64,000 nt of DNA from Leeuwenhoekiella sp. (GTDB lineage: Bacteria > Bacteroidota > Bacteroidia > Flavobacteriales > Flavobacteriaceae), in NCBI GenBank assembly GCA_002708845.1, contig PAPI01000004.1:186001-250000 (forward strand), read 5' to 3'. Every line of letters starts with the position of its first letter. The first letter of the stretch is position 1. The translations under genes and the position numbers were made by a program. Shown here piece after piece: positions 50,359 through 60,941 of this stretch. Below the pieces are notes generated by a model. It did not search any database. It had not been told where the DNA came from and saw only the letters and a program-made list of their open reading frames with translations.

Positions 50359-53300
50359 ATGCTTAATGCTATAATTAATTTCAGCATCAGGAATAAATTA
50401 ATTGTCCTGTTGTTTACCACGGCAATAATCGCCTTTGGGTTGTACTCGCTTACCCAACTTTCTGTTGGAGCCGTACCTGATGTAACAAACAATCAGGTGC
50501 AGGTGATCACCACCTCACAAAATCTTTCTACGGTAGATATGGAGCAATTCATCACCTATCCTGTAGAACTTCAAATGGCCAATTTGCCCGGCGTCAAAGA
50601 GATTCGTTCGGTTTCCAAGTTCGGTCTTTCGGTAGTTACGGTCGTATTTGAAGACGATATGGGAACCTATCTGCCGCGTCAACTGCTTGCCGAAAAAATA
50701 AAATCGGCTTCAGAACAAATTCCTTCCAGTTTTGGAACGCCGCAAATGGGACCCATCACCACCGGTCTCGGCGAAATCTATCAATACATCCTTGATGTAA
50801 AACCGGGTTATGAAGATAAATACTCGGCTACCGATTTACGTACGATTCAGGATTGGATTGTAAAACGCCAGCTTTCGGGAATTCCCGGTGTGGTTGAGAT
50901 CAATTCGTGGGGTGGCTATCTCAAGCAATACGAAGTCGCGTTAAATACGCAAAAACTCAACGCGATGGATATTTCGGCGTCTGAGATTTTTACGGCATTG
51001 GAGAAAAACAACAGTATTGCCGGCGGCGGATATATCGAGAAAGAAAACCAATCGTATTTTATACGCGGCGAAGGCCTGGCGACCTCACTTGAAGATATCG
51101 AGAATATGGTGGTGGCCAATCATGAAGGCATTCCCGTGTATGTGAAAGATGTGGCGACCGTAGGCTTTGGTCACGCCACACGTTTTGGTGCAATTACGGG
51201 TAACGGGCAAGGCGAAAAAGTGCTGGGGCAGGTAATGATGCTTAAAGATGCCAACTCCAAGGAAGTCATTCAAGCTGTAAAAGAGCGGGTAGCCGAAATA
51301 AGCTCTACTCTACCCGAAGGGGTTCACATCAATGCCTTTTTAGACCGAAGCGAACTCATCGCAAAAACCACCTTTACCATTGGTGAAAACCTGGTTTTGG
51401 GCTTTTTGATTGTGATTTTTGTAGTCGTATTGCTTTTGGGGAACTGGCGTAGTGGTCTTGTGGTGGCTTCGGTAATTCCTTTGTGTTTGTTGTTTGCAAT
51501 CTCGATGATGCACATTTTTGGTGTAGACGCAAACCTGCTGAGTCTGGGCGCGATTGATTTTGGAATTATTATAGACGGCGCCGTAATTATCGTAGAGTTT
51601 GTGGCCCACAAAATGGCACAAAAACAGCAAACCATAAAAGAACTTACTTCAAAAGAAACCCGCGAACTTAAAGACGATATTACCCGTGATGCCGCTTCGA
51701 CCATGATGAATTCGGCGGTCTTTGGGCAGTTGATTATTCTTATTGTTTTTATTCCAATTCTTTCCCTGAGCGGTGTTGAAGGAAAAATGTTTCGGCCTAT
51801 GGCTTTGGTATTCAGCTTTGCTGTAGTGGGAGCGATGCTGTTATGCTTTACTTATGTGCCGGTCGCTGCGTCGCTATTTTTAAAGGCGGAAGCACCTTCA
51901 GACCGAAACATATCGGTACGCTTGGTTAATTATTTAAAGAGCAAGTACGAGCGGGTTATTCACTGGGCATTAGATTCGCGAAAACTGGTCGTTGGAATTT
52001 CAGTAGGATTGATGGCGGCGACGGTTTACCTATTTACGACAATGGGTGGCGAATTTGTGCCGCAACTGGATGAGGGTGATTTTGTGATTTAGCCTATTTT
52101 AAAAACCGGTACTTCCCTGAGCGGAACCATTGAACGTACCACGCAAATCGAAAAAATACTGCTCGACAGTTTCCCTGAAGTTAAGCAAGTGGTTAGTCGT
52201 ATTGGTGCCGCTGAGGTGCCCACAGACCCGATGTCTATGGAAGATAGTGACGTGATTATCACGCTTAAAGATAAAAGTGAGTGGGTTTCTGCAGATAGCA
52301 AAGACGAACTTGCAGAGCGATTTAAAGAGGCGTTGAGTGTGATTCCCGGAATGCAAATTGAATTTACCCAGCCTATTGAAATGCGTTTTAACGAACTCAT
52401 CACCGGCGTTCGGGCAGATATCGCCATCAAAATCTTTGGCGAAGACCTTGATGTTTTAAATAAAAAAGGAAACGAGATTCGGGATTTGATACAGGATGTT
52501 GAGGGCGCCGCAGATATTTCGGTAGAAAAAATAACCGGCCTTCCGCAGATGAGTGTCAAGTACAACCGGGCAAAAATCGCGCGCTACGGTTTAAATATTT
52601 CAGACCTGAATGATCTTGTAAAAATGGGATTCTCCGGTCAATCTGTGGGTAATATTTTTGAAGGTGAAAAACGCTTTGATCTGGTGGTTCGCCTGGCGGA
52701 AAATCAACGACAGAATATTGACAACCTGCAAAACCTGTATGTTGACACCCCAATGGCGGGGAAAGTGCGCTTGAGCGAACTCGCCGACATCAGTTATACC
52801 AAAGGGGCTGCAAAAATTTCGCGCGATGAGACCAAGCGTCGCATCGTAGTGGGCGTAAACGTACGTAACCGCGATCTGCAATCGGTAGTTGATGAAATCC
52901 GGCAACGGGTAAACGCCAATATTAAATTACCTACCGGTTATACGATTGACTATGGCGGGCAGTTTGAGAATTTACAAAGTGCGACATCACGGCTGCAAAT
53001 CGCCGTACCGGTCGCGCTCCTGCTCATTTTTATCATGCTTTATTTTGCTTTCAGTTCGGTAAAAGAAGCTTTGTTGATCTTTTCTGCGATCCCACTTTCT
53101 GCAGTAGGCGGTGTGTTCCTGCTTTGGCTGCGCGGAATGCCGTTTAGTATTTCGGCGGGAGTAGGTTTTATCGCCTTGTTTGGTATCGCGGTGCTCAACG
53201 GGATCGTGATGCTCGAGCATTTTAAAGAATTGAAAAGTCAAGGAATTACAGATGTACGCGAACTCATCACCCGTGGCGCAACAGACCGTTTGAGGGCGGT

Positions 53301-54687
53301 ATTATTAACTGCAACAGCGGCAGCTTTGGGCTTTTTGCCTATGGCGGTATCTACAAATGCCGGGGCAGAAGTGCAGCGCCCGCTGGCAACGGTGGTCATC
53401 GGGGGTCTTATTTCGGCAACCTTATTAACGCTGGTTGTTTTACCGGTACTGGTTGCATGGTTTGATAAAGAACTCAAAGAAAAAGATGGTAAGCAACTGA
53501 AAAACAAAGGCGCATCTGTCTTACTTATTTTGATGTTGATGGGTGGTTTTGCTCAGGCGCAGGAAGTAAGCAGTTTTGAACAGGTACGTGATTTAGCGTA
53601 CGAAAACAATGCCGGTCTCAAAGCGGCGAGTTTACGCAGTGACGAGGCCAATGCGGCAATTGGTACTGCATTTACCTTTGATAAAACTGAAGTCTATTAT
53701 CATTATGACGAGAATAACCTGGCGCAAAACAACCGACCCATTGATGTCTTTGGAGTAAGCCAGACCTTTTTGTTTCCTACGGTTTATTTTGCTCAGGCAA
53801 AGGTGAACAAAGCCAATTATAAAATGGCAGCTACACGGGCAGAGCTTGCTAAGCTTGAGTTGGAGCGCCAACTGGCAAACGGGTATTACACCCTGCAATT
53901 TGTAAACCAAAAGCTTCAGTTGTACCGCAATTTGGACAGTATTTATCAAAATTTCGCGTACGCGGCAAAACGCCGGTTTGAGTTGGGAGAAAGCAATTAC
54001 CTCGAGAAAATTTCGGCGCAAGCCAAACAGAAAGAGATCGAAACCCAGCTGAAACAGGTGCGGGAAGAGGTAATTGCAGCTCGAATAAACCTCACCCGTC
54101 TGGTACAGGTTGACACCTTAGAAATAAACGTACAACCGCTGGAGCGGCTCGTGCCTAATCTCAACCAGAGCAGTATGGCAACCGCAAATGCTTATTACGA
54201 TTCAAAAATGCTTCTGGCCGAAGCGCAACGCAAATACAGCAGCCAGCAGTTGCTGCCGGACCTGACGGTAAATTACTTTCAGGGGTCTAATGACGGACTT
54301 GACAAAAACCTGATTGGGTATCAGTTTGGGGTTAAAATTCCGTTGCTTTTTTCCGGTGCTTCAAGTCAGATCAAAACCGCAAAAATTGCCGCACAGGCTG
54401 CAGAGCAGGAAGCTGTGAATTTTAAGATTCAGCTCGAGGCTCGTGCAACCGAATTGAAAAGCAGGTTGAATAAATATGCCGAAAGTTTGCTGTACTATGA
54501 AAAGGAAGGTAATGCACTGGCAGACGAACTCGAAAAGACGGCTATTACCAGTTATAAAAATGGAGAAATCAACTTTTTTGAATACATACAAACCCTGCAG
54601 CAGGCGTACGATATTAAGATTGCCTATTTACAAAGTCTCCACAACTACAATCAGGTAGTGATTGAACTCAATTACATCATTTTATAA
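50359..54687 (+). pseudogene. CusA/CzcA RND metal-efflux pump fused to TolC-type channel, broken by in-frame TAG
   Basis: One frame runs from ATG 50359 (MLNAIINFSIRNKLIVLLF) to 54687 and is interrupted only by TAG at 52090-52092 (codon 578). Before it reads QLDEGDFVI, after it PILKTGTSLSGTIERTTQIE; homologues read VIQP, so CAG to TAG is likely. Residues ~1-1050 are the RND pump with 12 helices, ending LVVLPVLVAWF; a signal-like stretch (ASVLLILMLMGGFAQAQ) then leads to a TolC/CzcC-type outer-membrane factor to 1442. The second half has no good start of its own (ATG 52189 is internal). If translated, only the first 577 residues would be made. Sequencing error must be excluded. Confidence 0.85.
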
Positions 54688-54728
54688 AAATCAATACGCC
54701 TTCAGGGCGCACCTATAAACGCATACGT

Positions 54729-55871
54729 ATGAAAAAGTCATTAAAAATTACCGTTCAGTTTTTGGTCCTGCTTTTGCTTCTCAGCTGCGGAAATTCTTCA
54801 ACAGAAGCCGAAAATACCGAAAATTCAAAACCCAAAGCCGATGTAACCGTAAGTCAAAAACAGTTTGACGGTGCCGGTTTGGCCTTAGATTATATCAAAG
54901 AAACCACCTTCCCGGATTGGGTGGAAGCCAGCGGAATGATAGACGTCCCGCCTGAAAATCGCGCGGTTATCACAGCGTTTATGGGTGGTTACATCAAAGA
55001 CAATCCGCTATTGATAGGTGATGCGGTAAAAAAAGGGCAGGTGTTGATCACCCTTGAAAATCCGGAGTTTGTGGCCTTACAACAGCAGTTTCAGGAACTG
55101 GCGGAGCAGCTTGACTATTTAAAATCGGAATACGAGCGCCAGCAGGCTTTAGTCGCCGAAAATATCACCTCTAAAAAGAACTTTCTAAAAGCCGAAAGTG
55201 ATTATAAACGCAGTGTGGCTACCTATAACGGACTGCAGAAAAAGCTGCAAATGCTCAACATCAGCACTTCACAGGCTCTGGCGGGTAATTTTACATCTCT
55301 GGCGCGTATTTATGCGCCCATAACCGGTACCATCGCAGAGACTTTTGTAAGCAAAGGAAGCTATGTTTCGCCTGCAGATCCCATCATGGAAATTATCGAT
55401 ATCGATCACATTCACCTGGAATTGTCTGTTTTTGAAAAAGACATGATGAAAGTGCGCAAAGGCCAGCCCATAAACTTTAAAATCCCGGAATCTTCAGACA
55501 TCAGTTATACAGGCGAAGTGCATTTAATAGGGAATTCTCTGAATGCCGAGGGTCGTACGGTAAAGGTGCACGGGCATATCGAGAATGAAAACGACACGCC
55601 TAATTTTGCAGTCGGTATGTTTATAGAAGCTAAAATTGAAACCGGAGAAACTACAGCGATGGCCTTACCTGAAACGGCCGTGGTTAATTTGGGTGACAGC
55701 TATTATGTGTTGCAACTCAACCGTAAAGAAAACGGCGAATATCTTTTTGATCAGGTTGAAGTAAAGCCGGGCAAAACCGCAAACGGACTAATGGAAATAC
55801 GTAACGCAGACGAGTTACCAAAAGACAAACAATACCTTACCGAAGGTGCTTTTGAGTTGATTCAGGAGTAA
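54729..55871 (+). CDS. CusB-type membrane-fusion adaptor lipoprotein
   Basis: A 380-aa periplasmic adaptor of HME-type RND pumps with lipobox LLLLLLSC (Cys20). The order is typical: beta-barrel start (LDYIKETTFPDWVEASGMID), lipoyl half (AVITAFMGGYIKDNPLLIGD), alpha-hairpin (~105-170; ALQQQFQELAEQLDYLKSEY), second lipoyl half (IYAPITGTIAETFVSKGSYV) and membrane-proximal domain. Links the inner pump to the outer channel. It lies 42 bp after the CusA gene and seems intact. Confidence 0.92.
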   Translation: MKKSLKITVQFLVLLLLLSCGNSSTEAENTENSKPKADVTVSQKQFDGAGLALDYIKETTFPDWVEASGMIDVPPENRAVITAFMGGYIKDNPLLIGDAVKKGQVLITLENPEFVALQQQFQELAEQLDYLKSEYERQQALVAENITSKKNFLKAESDYKRSVATYNGLQKKLQMLNISTSQALAGNFTSLARIYAPITGTIAETFVSKGSYVSPADPIMEIIDIDHIHLELSVFEKDMMKVRKGQPINFKIPESSDISYTGEVHLIGNSLNAEGRTVKVHGHIENENDTPNFAVGMFIEAKIETGETTAMALPETAVVNLGDSYYVLQLNRKENGEYLFDQVEVKPGKTANGLMEIRNADELPKDKQYLTEGAFELIQE

Positions 55872-55952
55872 AACATATGTTTTATAAAATGAAAGCCTAT
55901 CTTTCATTAAATGCTCTGAAATTCAGAAGCTTAATCAAACTAACGAAAACTA

Positions 55953-56771
55953 ATGAAAAAGATAATATTAATAACCGGAGGTTCCTCAGGGATGGGGAAA
56001 TCTGCAGCCTATTTACTTAACGAAAAAGGACATACAGTTTATGCTGCGGCACGAAGTGTAGATGAGATGAAAGACCTTGAAGAAAAGGGAATCCATATCG
56101 TCTATCTGGATCTTACCGAAGAAAAAAGTATTGTGAGCTGTGTAGAAAAAGTGTTGGCGGCAGAAAATCAGATCGATGTGCTTATTAATAATGCAGGCTA
56201 CGGTTCGTATGGTGCGGTAGAGGATGTATCACTGGAGGAAGCAAAGCGTCAGTTTGAGGTCAATCTATTTGGGCTTGCGCGTATTACCCAATTGGTTTTA
56301 CCTAAAATGCGCGAACAAAAGTCGGGTCGTATTATAAATATATCTTCGATGGCAGGAAAAATTTATACACCCTTTGGGGCCTGGTATCACGCAACAAAAC
56401 ATGCGCTCGAAGGCTGGAGTGATTGCCTGCGTTTGGAAGTAAAAGATTTTGGTATTGACGTGGTCGTCATTCAGCCGGGTGGTATAAAAACGCCCTGGGG
56501 TGAGATCGCTGCCGAGAATCTCAAAAAAACTTCGGGTGATGGTGCCTATGCTACAATAGCAAACAAAGTGGCAGACAGTATGCACGAAACCTACACCAGT
56601 GATCGACTTACTGATGTTGATGTATTAGGAAAACTTATCGCAAAAACGGCCGTCACAAGCAGTCCCAATAGACGCTATGCAAAAGGTTTTATGGCCAAGC
56701 CCGCGATGTTTTTAAGAAAATGGCTGGGCGATGCTCTCTTTGATAAAATTATGCGAACCCAGATGAAGTAA
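55953..56771 (+). CDS. SDR-family oxidoreductase
   Basis: A 272-aa classical short-chain dehydrogenase: cofactor loop ITGGSSGMGKSAA, NNAG (87-90 region), catalytic Tyr/Lys in WYHATKHALEGWSD with the Ser in NISSMAG, and a PGG motif after it. Substrate unknown. It follows the efflux operon by 82 bp and is convergent with crtY. Confidence 0.93.
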   Translation: MKKIILITGGSSGMGKSAAYLLNEKGHTVYAAARSVDEMKDLEEKGIHIVYLDLTEEKSIVSCVEKVLAAENQIDVLINNAGYGSYGAVEDVSLEEAKRQFEVNLFGLARITQLVLPKMREQKSGRIINISSMAGKIYTPFGAWYHATKHALEGWSDCLRLEVKDFGIDVVVIQPGGIKTPWGEIAAENLKKTSGDGAYATIANKVADSMHETYTSDRLTDVDVLGKLIAKTAVTSSPNRRYAKGFMAKPAMFLRKWLGDALFDKIMRTQMK

Positions 56772-56795
56772 TAATTTGTAAATCTGAAAAGCGGA

Positions 56796-57944
56796 TTATT
56801 TTATTCCAAAAAACGACTTGATAAACTCTTTTTTGGGCAGACTCCAGATAATTTGAAGGTCCTCTTTTAGGCTGCTGGTACCGTCCAGAAACCGAAATAT
56901 TTTGGCGATATCATTCTTTTTGAACATCTGTGTAAACAAAGCGGCACCCTGCTCATTTTTACGGTACAGAACGTCCAGGAAAAGCTTGTCGTACCAGCGG
57001 TAGCGGTCGTTGATGTTAAATTTACTGAGATTGGTTTCAGTTTTTAAAAAAGCGATGAGTTTGGCGGTACGCTTTAGGGTATAGCTAAAAGTAAATCCGG
57101 TACTGCCCCGCGTCCAGCCGCCGGCCGTGCCTATATGCAAAACGCGGTTGGTATTATGTTTTTCAAAGGGGTAGGCGGTCATGGGGATGCAGCCTTTTTC
57201 GGTGGCCGTCACTTCATACTCTGATGTGCCCAAAGCTTCCATATAGTCTTCAATAGCGGCTTCATATTCTGCATCGGGCAAGAGGTGTTCCGAAAAAAGC
57301 GTGTATTCTACCAGCGCTTTGTTAGAAGCGGTAGGCAACACATACATAAAACGGGTATTTCCGCGTTGTGGAATACTAAAATCCATAAATGTGGCGACTT
57401 CCGGATCAAAGACGTGCTCTTGCGTACGTACTTCCCAACCGATAAAATGCTGCTGCAAAACCGGATATTTCGTTTGATTTTTAAGCCGTTCCGGCGGAAG
57501 GATGCTGCTGAAAACTTTTCTGGCGGTATATGTAGTTTGTGAGGTAGTGACTTCAACCCCGTTTACTGATTCCGTCAGGTTCTGGAATGCTTCCGTTTTA
57601 AAGCTAACCTGTTTAGAATCCTGAAGCATTTTAAAAACGGACTCGTAAAAATCGATGCCTTCTATCTTGTTGTAGCTGTAATTTTTTAGCGGAATTTCAG
57701 CCTTAAATTTTTCGCCTTTAAACAAAATCGATTCCCATTTTTTAGAAATGATGGCATCCCATTCCTGCGTGTTTTCGCTCCAAAAGCACCAGGTGCGGTC
57801 GTTGGTGTTCTTTTTGCTTTTATCCAGAATGAGAATGGATTTATCCTTAAAGTAGGGATCACTAACTAATGATTTCGTCAGCATCAACCCCGAGAGACCG
57901 GCGCCCAAAATGATGTAATCGTAGTCTAAAGACGTGTTTTGCAT
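56796..57944 (-). CDS. crtY: Lycopene beta-cyclase
   Basis: A 382-aa flavoprotein of the CrtY family: the FAD motif YIILGAGLSGLMLTKSL, RTWCFWS, and MTAYPFEKHNTNRVLHIGTAGGWT. It forms beta rings on lycopene to give beta-carotene, in marine flavobacteria usually converted to zeaxanthin. No other carotenoid gene is in the window. Shares a short convergent gap with the SDR gene. Confidence 0.94.
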   Translation of the reverse strand: MQNTSLDYDYIILGAGLSGLMLTKSLVSDPYFKDKSILILDKSKKNTNDRTWCFWSENTQEWDAIISKKWESILFKGEKFKAEIPLKNYSYNKIEGIDFYESVFKMLQDSKQVSFKTEAFQNLTESVNGVEVTTSQTTYTARKVFSSILPPERLKNQTKYPVLQQHFIGWEVRTQEHVFDPEVATFMDFSIPQRGNTRFMYVLPTASNKALVEYTLFSEHLLPDAEYEAAIEDYMEALGTSEYEVTATEKGCIPMTAYPFEKHNTNRVLHIGTAGGWTRGSTGFTFSYTLKRTAKLIAFLKTETNLSKFNINDRYRWYDKLFLDVLYRKNEQGAALFTQMFKKNDIAKIFRFLDGTSSLKEDLQIIWSLPKKEFIKSFFGIK

Positions 57945-57994
57945 AGCGGTTTAAAGCTAGAACTTATTCAACGATACCGCAAAATCAAAGGTGT

Positions 57995-58468
57995 TTATTG
58001 TTCTAAAATTTTTAAGAGCTCAGAAGAAGTATAGTACTCGAAAACGCGCTGTTTTATGGCAAATTGCTCATCAAAAAATACGGTTACCGGTAAGGAATAG
58101 GATTTTCCCGGTCGGGAGCCTAAAAGCAAAGCCAAATCGTGAACGCCGTTGCGTTTAGTCAATGCCTGCCGGTTTGTAAACTTTTGCCCGTCAAACCGAA
58201 TGGTATCCGTTGTTTCAGAGTCCATCCTTACGGCGTAATATTCGGTATTGATTTTTTTGATTACCTGGGGATTTGTAAAAACCACGCGGTCTATCTTTTT
58301 ACAGTATGCACACCAGTCTGCGTGAAAAAAGACAAAGGTCTTTTTCGGTTTTGTGACCAAAGCGCTGTCGAGTTCTTCCCAGATCAGCCAGTTGATTTGC
58401 TCACGGTCCTGTGCTGCAAGGCTTTCGCAGGAAAGGAATAGAAAAAGAATAATGCTTTTTTTCATCAT
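57995..58468 (-). CDS. Secreted thioredoxin-family protein
   Basis: I use ATG 58468 because it gives a signal peptide (KKSIILFLFLSCESLAAQ) and avoids overlap with the receptor gene upstream; a longer frame to 58627 would read into that gene. The 157-aa product has a thioredoxin fold with FFHADWCAYCKKIDRVVF, active site CAYC, and cis-Pro SLPVTVFF. It probably reduces or isomerises disulphides in the periplasm. It follows the TonB receptor by 25 bp and likely shares its transcript. Confidence 0.9.
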   Translation of the reverse strand: MMKKSIILFLFLSCESLAAQDREQINWLIWEELDSALVTKPKKTFVFFHADWCAYCKKIDRVVFTNPQVIKKINTEYYAVRMDSETTDTIRFDGQKFTNRQALTKRNGVHDLALLLGSRPGKSYSLPVTVFFDEQFAIKQRVFEYYTSSELLKILEQ

Positions 58469-58493
58469 TTTAATTTTTGCCACCCTGCCAGGG

Positions 58494-60848
58494 TTAGAAG
58501 TCGCCGAAGCGAATTCCGAAGAAAAACGAGCGCGGTCGGTTTGGCCCATAAATATAATTCGAGTCGCGTAAAGGTCCCCGGTCAAAATCATTTTGGTAAC
58601 TGTTAAACACGTTTTGCACGCCGCCACTCAGTTCCAGGTGCAGGTATTTCGTAAGATCCAAATGCCAGGTTACTTTGGTGGTGACATCCATAAATTCGGG
58701 TGTTTTTTCAAGCTGAATAAATCCGCTTTCACTGATGACGTGCGGAGCGATCATAGTTCCGGTATAGCTTCCGGTAAGGTCGATGTTAATCGCTTCGCTC
58801 ACGGTCCAGTTGGTATTGAAAAATCCATATGTATTTGGAGAACGCACCAATTGATTGGTTACCACATCGGTTTCAGAAGGGTTGGTCCCATTGGCTTCAA
58901 AAAGAACCTGTTCTTCATCATAAATGGAACGTTGCCAGGTAATTCCCGCCTGAAACAACAGCGCTTTACTAGGCGACAGGTTAAACTCAATATTGGTTCC
59001 GGCGACGTAGGCACCGCTGCCGTTACGGGATTCTTCCAAAATAGAACCGTTAGGCAACGAATTGCCGGTGCTTACCAGTGTAAAGGGATTTTCTAAGGTG
59101 GTATAGAAACCCTCAACCAGCAGGCTGGTTTGCACTTTATTAAATTCGTTGTTGAAATTTAACGAAGCAGTGTACGCGTTTGAAAATTCGGTTTCCAGGT
59201 CATCAGAGAGAATCACAAAACGCTGTTCACCGCCCACCGAACTGATGTGCAAATCTTCGTTAAAAGCCTGCGGTGCTCGAAAACCACGAGCATATCCCCC
59301 TCTAAACTGAAGATCGGGTGTAAAATCGTAGAGCAATGTAAATCGTGGACTCAAAACAGTCTGAGCGATCGTGGAAGTCCGGGTGATGTCTTCAATTTGG
59401 TACAAACCGTTGACGTCTATATGATCTAAACGCGCACCCAGCAAAGCCGTAAACCGCTCAAGAGGTTTCCACTCGTACTGGCTATATAACCCAAAACTGT
59501 TGACCTTTTGATCAACCAGACGGTTATAGCCGGCGATGGCATCTTCGGTATCGTTAAGTTGGTATTCAAAACCCGAAGTAAGCACGTCTTTATTTTTAAA
59601 ATTCCGTGTGAATTTTACTCCGGAAACGAAAGCGAGATCTTTTGTTTTTCCGAAGGCATTATTGGCTGCAATCGAGTCCGCTCTTGTGCGGCCACCGCCC
59701 AAACCCCCGTAATAGCTGTCGCGATCGGTGTGCTGTACCGAGGCATAAGCCGTAAAATGCGTTGTGCGGGAATCGTTGAAGTATTCGTAATCAGTGCCCG
59801 CAAAAATGCTGTTGTGATCCAGTTCTTCGGTGATATCGGTAAACTGCGGAGCCAGATCAATGCGATCACCGCCACGCCGGTACTCGCGTATGGCGGTCAG
59901 GTCTAATCCCAATTTGCTGTTATCGTCAGGCCTGTAAAAGGCTTTGGCGCCTAAGGAATTATTGGTGAGTTTAGTGATTTCACTAAAGCCATCGCCGTTG
60001 GCATCATAGGCATCGCGGTTGCGGTAAATACCATAAACCGTTACGCCGCTGGTGAGATCTTCGCTAACCAGAGAAGCGTTGAGGTTGAGATTTCGGTCGG
60101 GGGTTGTCCCCTCAATAAGTCCCAGATTGCTGTTTACTTCCCAGCTGTTATTTACCGGTTCTTTGGTGATGATGTTGATGGTTCCTGCAATAGCGCTGGA
60201 ACCAAAAAGCGCCGAGCCACCACTACGCACCACTTCAACCCGATCGATCAGACTTACGGGAATTTGCTCCAGCCCGTAAACGCCGTTAAGTGCACTAAAA
60301 ACCGGCCGGCTGTTCAGCAAGACCTGGGTATACTGCCCGCCGAGTCCGTTAAGGCGTACCTGCGTAAATCCGCAATTCTGGCAGTTGGTTTCTACCCGAA
60401 CTCCGGGTTGGTAGTTGAGTCCGTCTGCAAGGGAGATGGATTGCGTTGCTTTAAACAGTTTCGGACTCAACACATTTACGATTACCGGGGCTTTTTTTTT
60501 ACTCAGACGGTTGTGGGTGGCACTAACCACAACTTCTTCGAGACCCAAGAGGTCTGGTTTAAGGGAAATATTCAGCGGTGTTTCAATATACTCTTTGGGA
60601 TCTACCGATTTTGTTACCGACTTATAACCTACCGCCTGAATGTTGAGAATTATTGGTTTTGAAGGAACTTTTAGGCTATAGAATCCATTTAAATCAGCTG
60701 CGACACCTTTGGTTGTACCACTTACGACAACATTCGCAAAAGGTACGGGCTCGTTATTTGAAGTGATACTGCCTTGCAGGCTAATGAGTTCCTGGGCCTG
60801 TATAGGAAAGGAGAGGATACCAACCAAAAAGGCAATTTTATAAAACAT
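58494..60848 (-). CDS. TonB-dependent receptor, likely metal uptake
   Basis: A 784-aa outer-membrane receptor: signal peptide (AFLVGILSFPIQAQ), CarboxypepD_reg-like beta sandwich (~20-105; GSITSNNEPVPFANVVVSGT), plug (~115-225; TQVLLNSRPVFSALNGVYGL, RSGGSALFGSSAIAGTINI) and a 22-strand barrel ending in Phe (FFFGIRFGDF). The plug contains ETNCQNCGFTQVRLNG, with a Cys pair possibly contacting metal. Divergent from an mntR-type repressor and sharing its operator, so a Mn or Fe substrate is inferred. Confidence 0.93.
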   Translation of the reverse strand: MFYKIAFLVGILSFPIQAQELISLQGSITSNNEPVPFANVVVSGTTKGVAADLNGFYSLKVPSKPIILNIQAVGYKSVTKSVDPKEYIETPLNISLKPDLLGLEEVVVSATHNRLSKKKAPVIVNVLSPKLFKATQSISLADGLNYQPGVRVETNCQNCGFTQVRLNGLGGQYTQVLLNSRPVFSALNGVYGLEQIPVSLIDRVEVVRSGGSALFGSSAIAGTINIITKEPVNNSWEVNSNLGLIEGTTPDRNLNLNASLVSEDLTSGVTVYGIYRNRDAYDANGDGFSEITKLTNNSLGAKAFYRPDDNSKLGLDLTAIREYRRGGDRIDLAPQFTDITEELDHNSIFAGTDYEYFNDSRTTHFTAYASVQHTDRDSYYGGLGGGRTRADSIAANNAFGKTKDLAFVSGVKFTRNFKNKDVLTSGFEYQLNDTEDAIAGYNRLVDQKVNSFGLYSQYEWKPLERFTALLGARLDHIDVNGLYQIEDITRTSTIAQTVLSPRFTLLYDFTPDLQFRGGYARGFRAPQAFNEDLHISSVGGEQRFVILSDDLETEFSNAYTASLNFNNEFNKVQTSLLVEGFYTTLENPFTLVSTGNSLPNGSILEESRNGSGAYVAGTNIEFNLSPSKALLFQAGITWQRSIYDEEQVLFEANGTNPSETDVVTNQLVRSPNTYGFFNTNWTVSEAINIDLTGSYTGTMIAPHVISESGFIQLEKTPEFMDVTTKVTWHLDLTKYLHLELSGGVQNVFNSYQNDFDRGPLRDSNYIYGPNRPRSFFFGIRFGDF

Positions 60849-60876
60849 AAGAGATTATCAGTTTCTAAAAATAAAG

Positions 60877-60892
60877 TTTAGGCAAACCTAAA
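60877..60892. promoter_or_regulatory. Candidate MntR/DtxR operator TTTAGG-CAAA-CCTAAA
   Basis: A perfect 6-bp inverted repeat (60877-60882 / 60887-60892) in the divergent promoter. The half-site TTTAGG is close to known DtxR/IdeR half-sites (TTAGG). It overlaps the receptor's -7 element (60883-60890, minus-strand TAGGTTTG) and ends 4 bp before the repressor gene's -7 element (60896-60903). Confidence 0.65.
60883..60890 (-). promoter_or_regulatory. -7 element of the TonB receptor gene (TAggTTTG)
   Basis: Minus-strand TAGGTTTG matches TAnnTTTG and lies inside the operator palindrome, 35 bp before the receptor ATG. Binding of the repressor would block it directly. Confidence 0.5.
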
Positions 60893-60895
60893 AAA

Positions 60896-60903
60896 TATAT
60901 TTG
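60896..60903 (+). promoter_or_regulatory. -7 element of the mntR-type gene (TAtaTTTG)
   Basis: TATATTTG lies 38 bp before the ATG at 60942, 4 bp downstream of the operator. Confidence 0.5.
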
Positions 60904-60941
60904 ATATATTTAGCTTAATATTGCGGTATAATTAAAAGCTT

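Noticed and set aside
52189-54687. A separate gene starting at ATG 52189 (second half of the pump plus TolC-like channel)
   Set aside because: It is in the same frame as the upstream half, starts inside the conserved RND domain and has no promoter; it is the back part of the interrupted gene.
58469-58627. N-terminal extension of the thioredoxin gene
   Set aside because: It overlaps the TonB receptor's end and would bury the signal peptide that starts at 58468.
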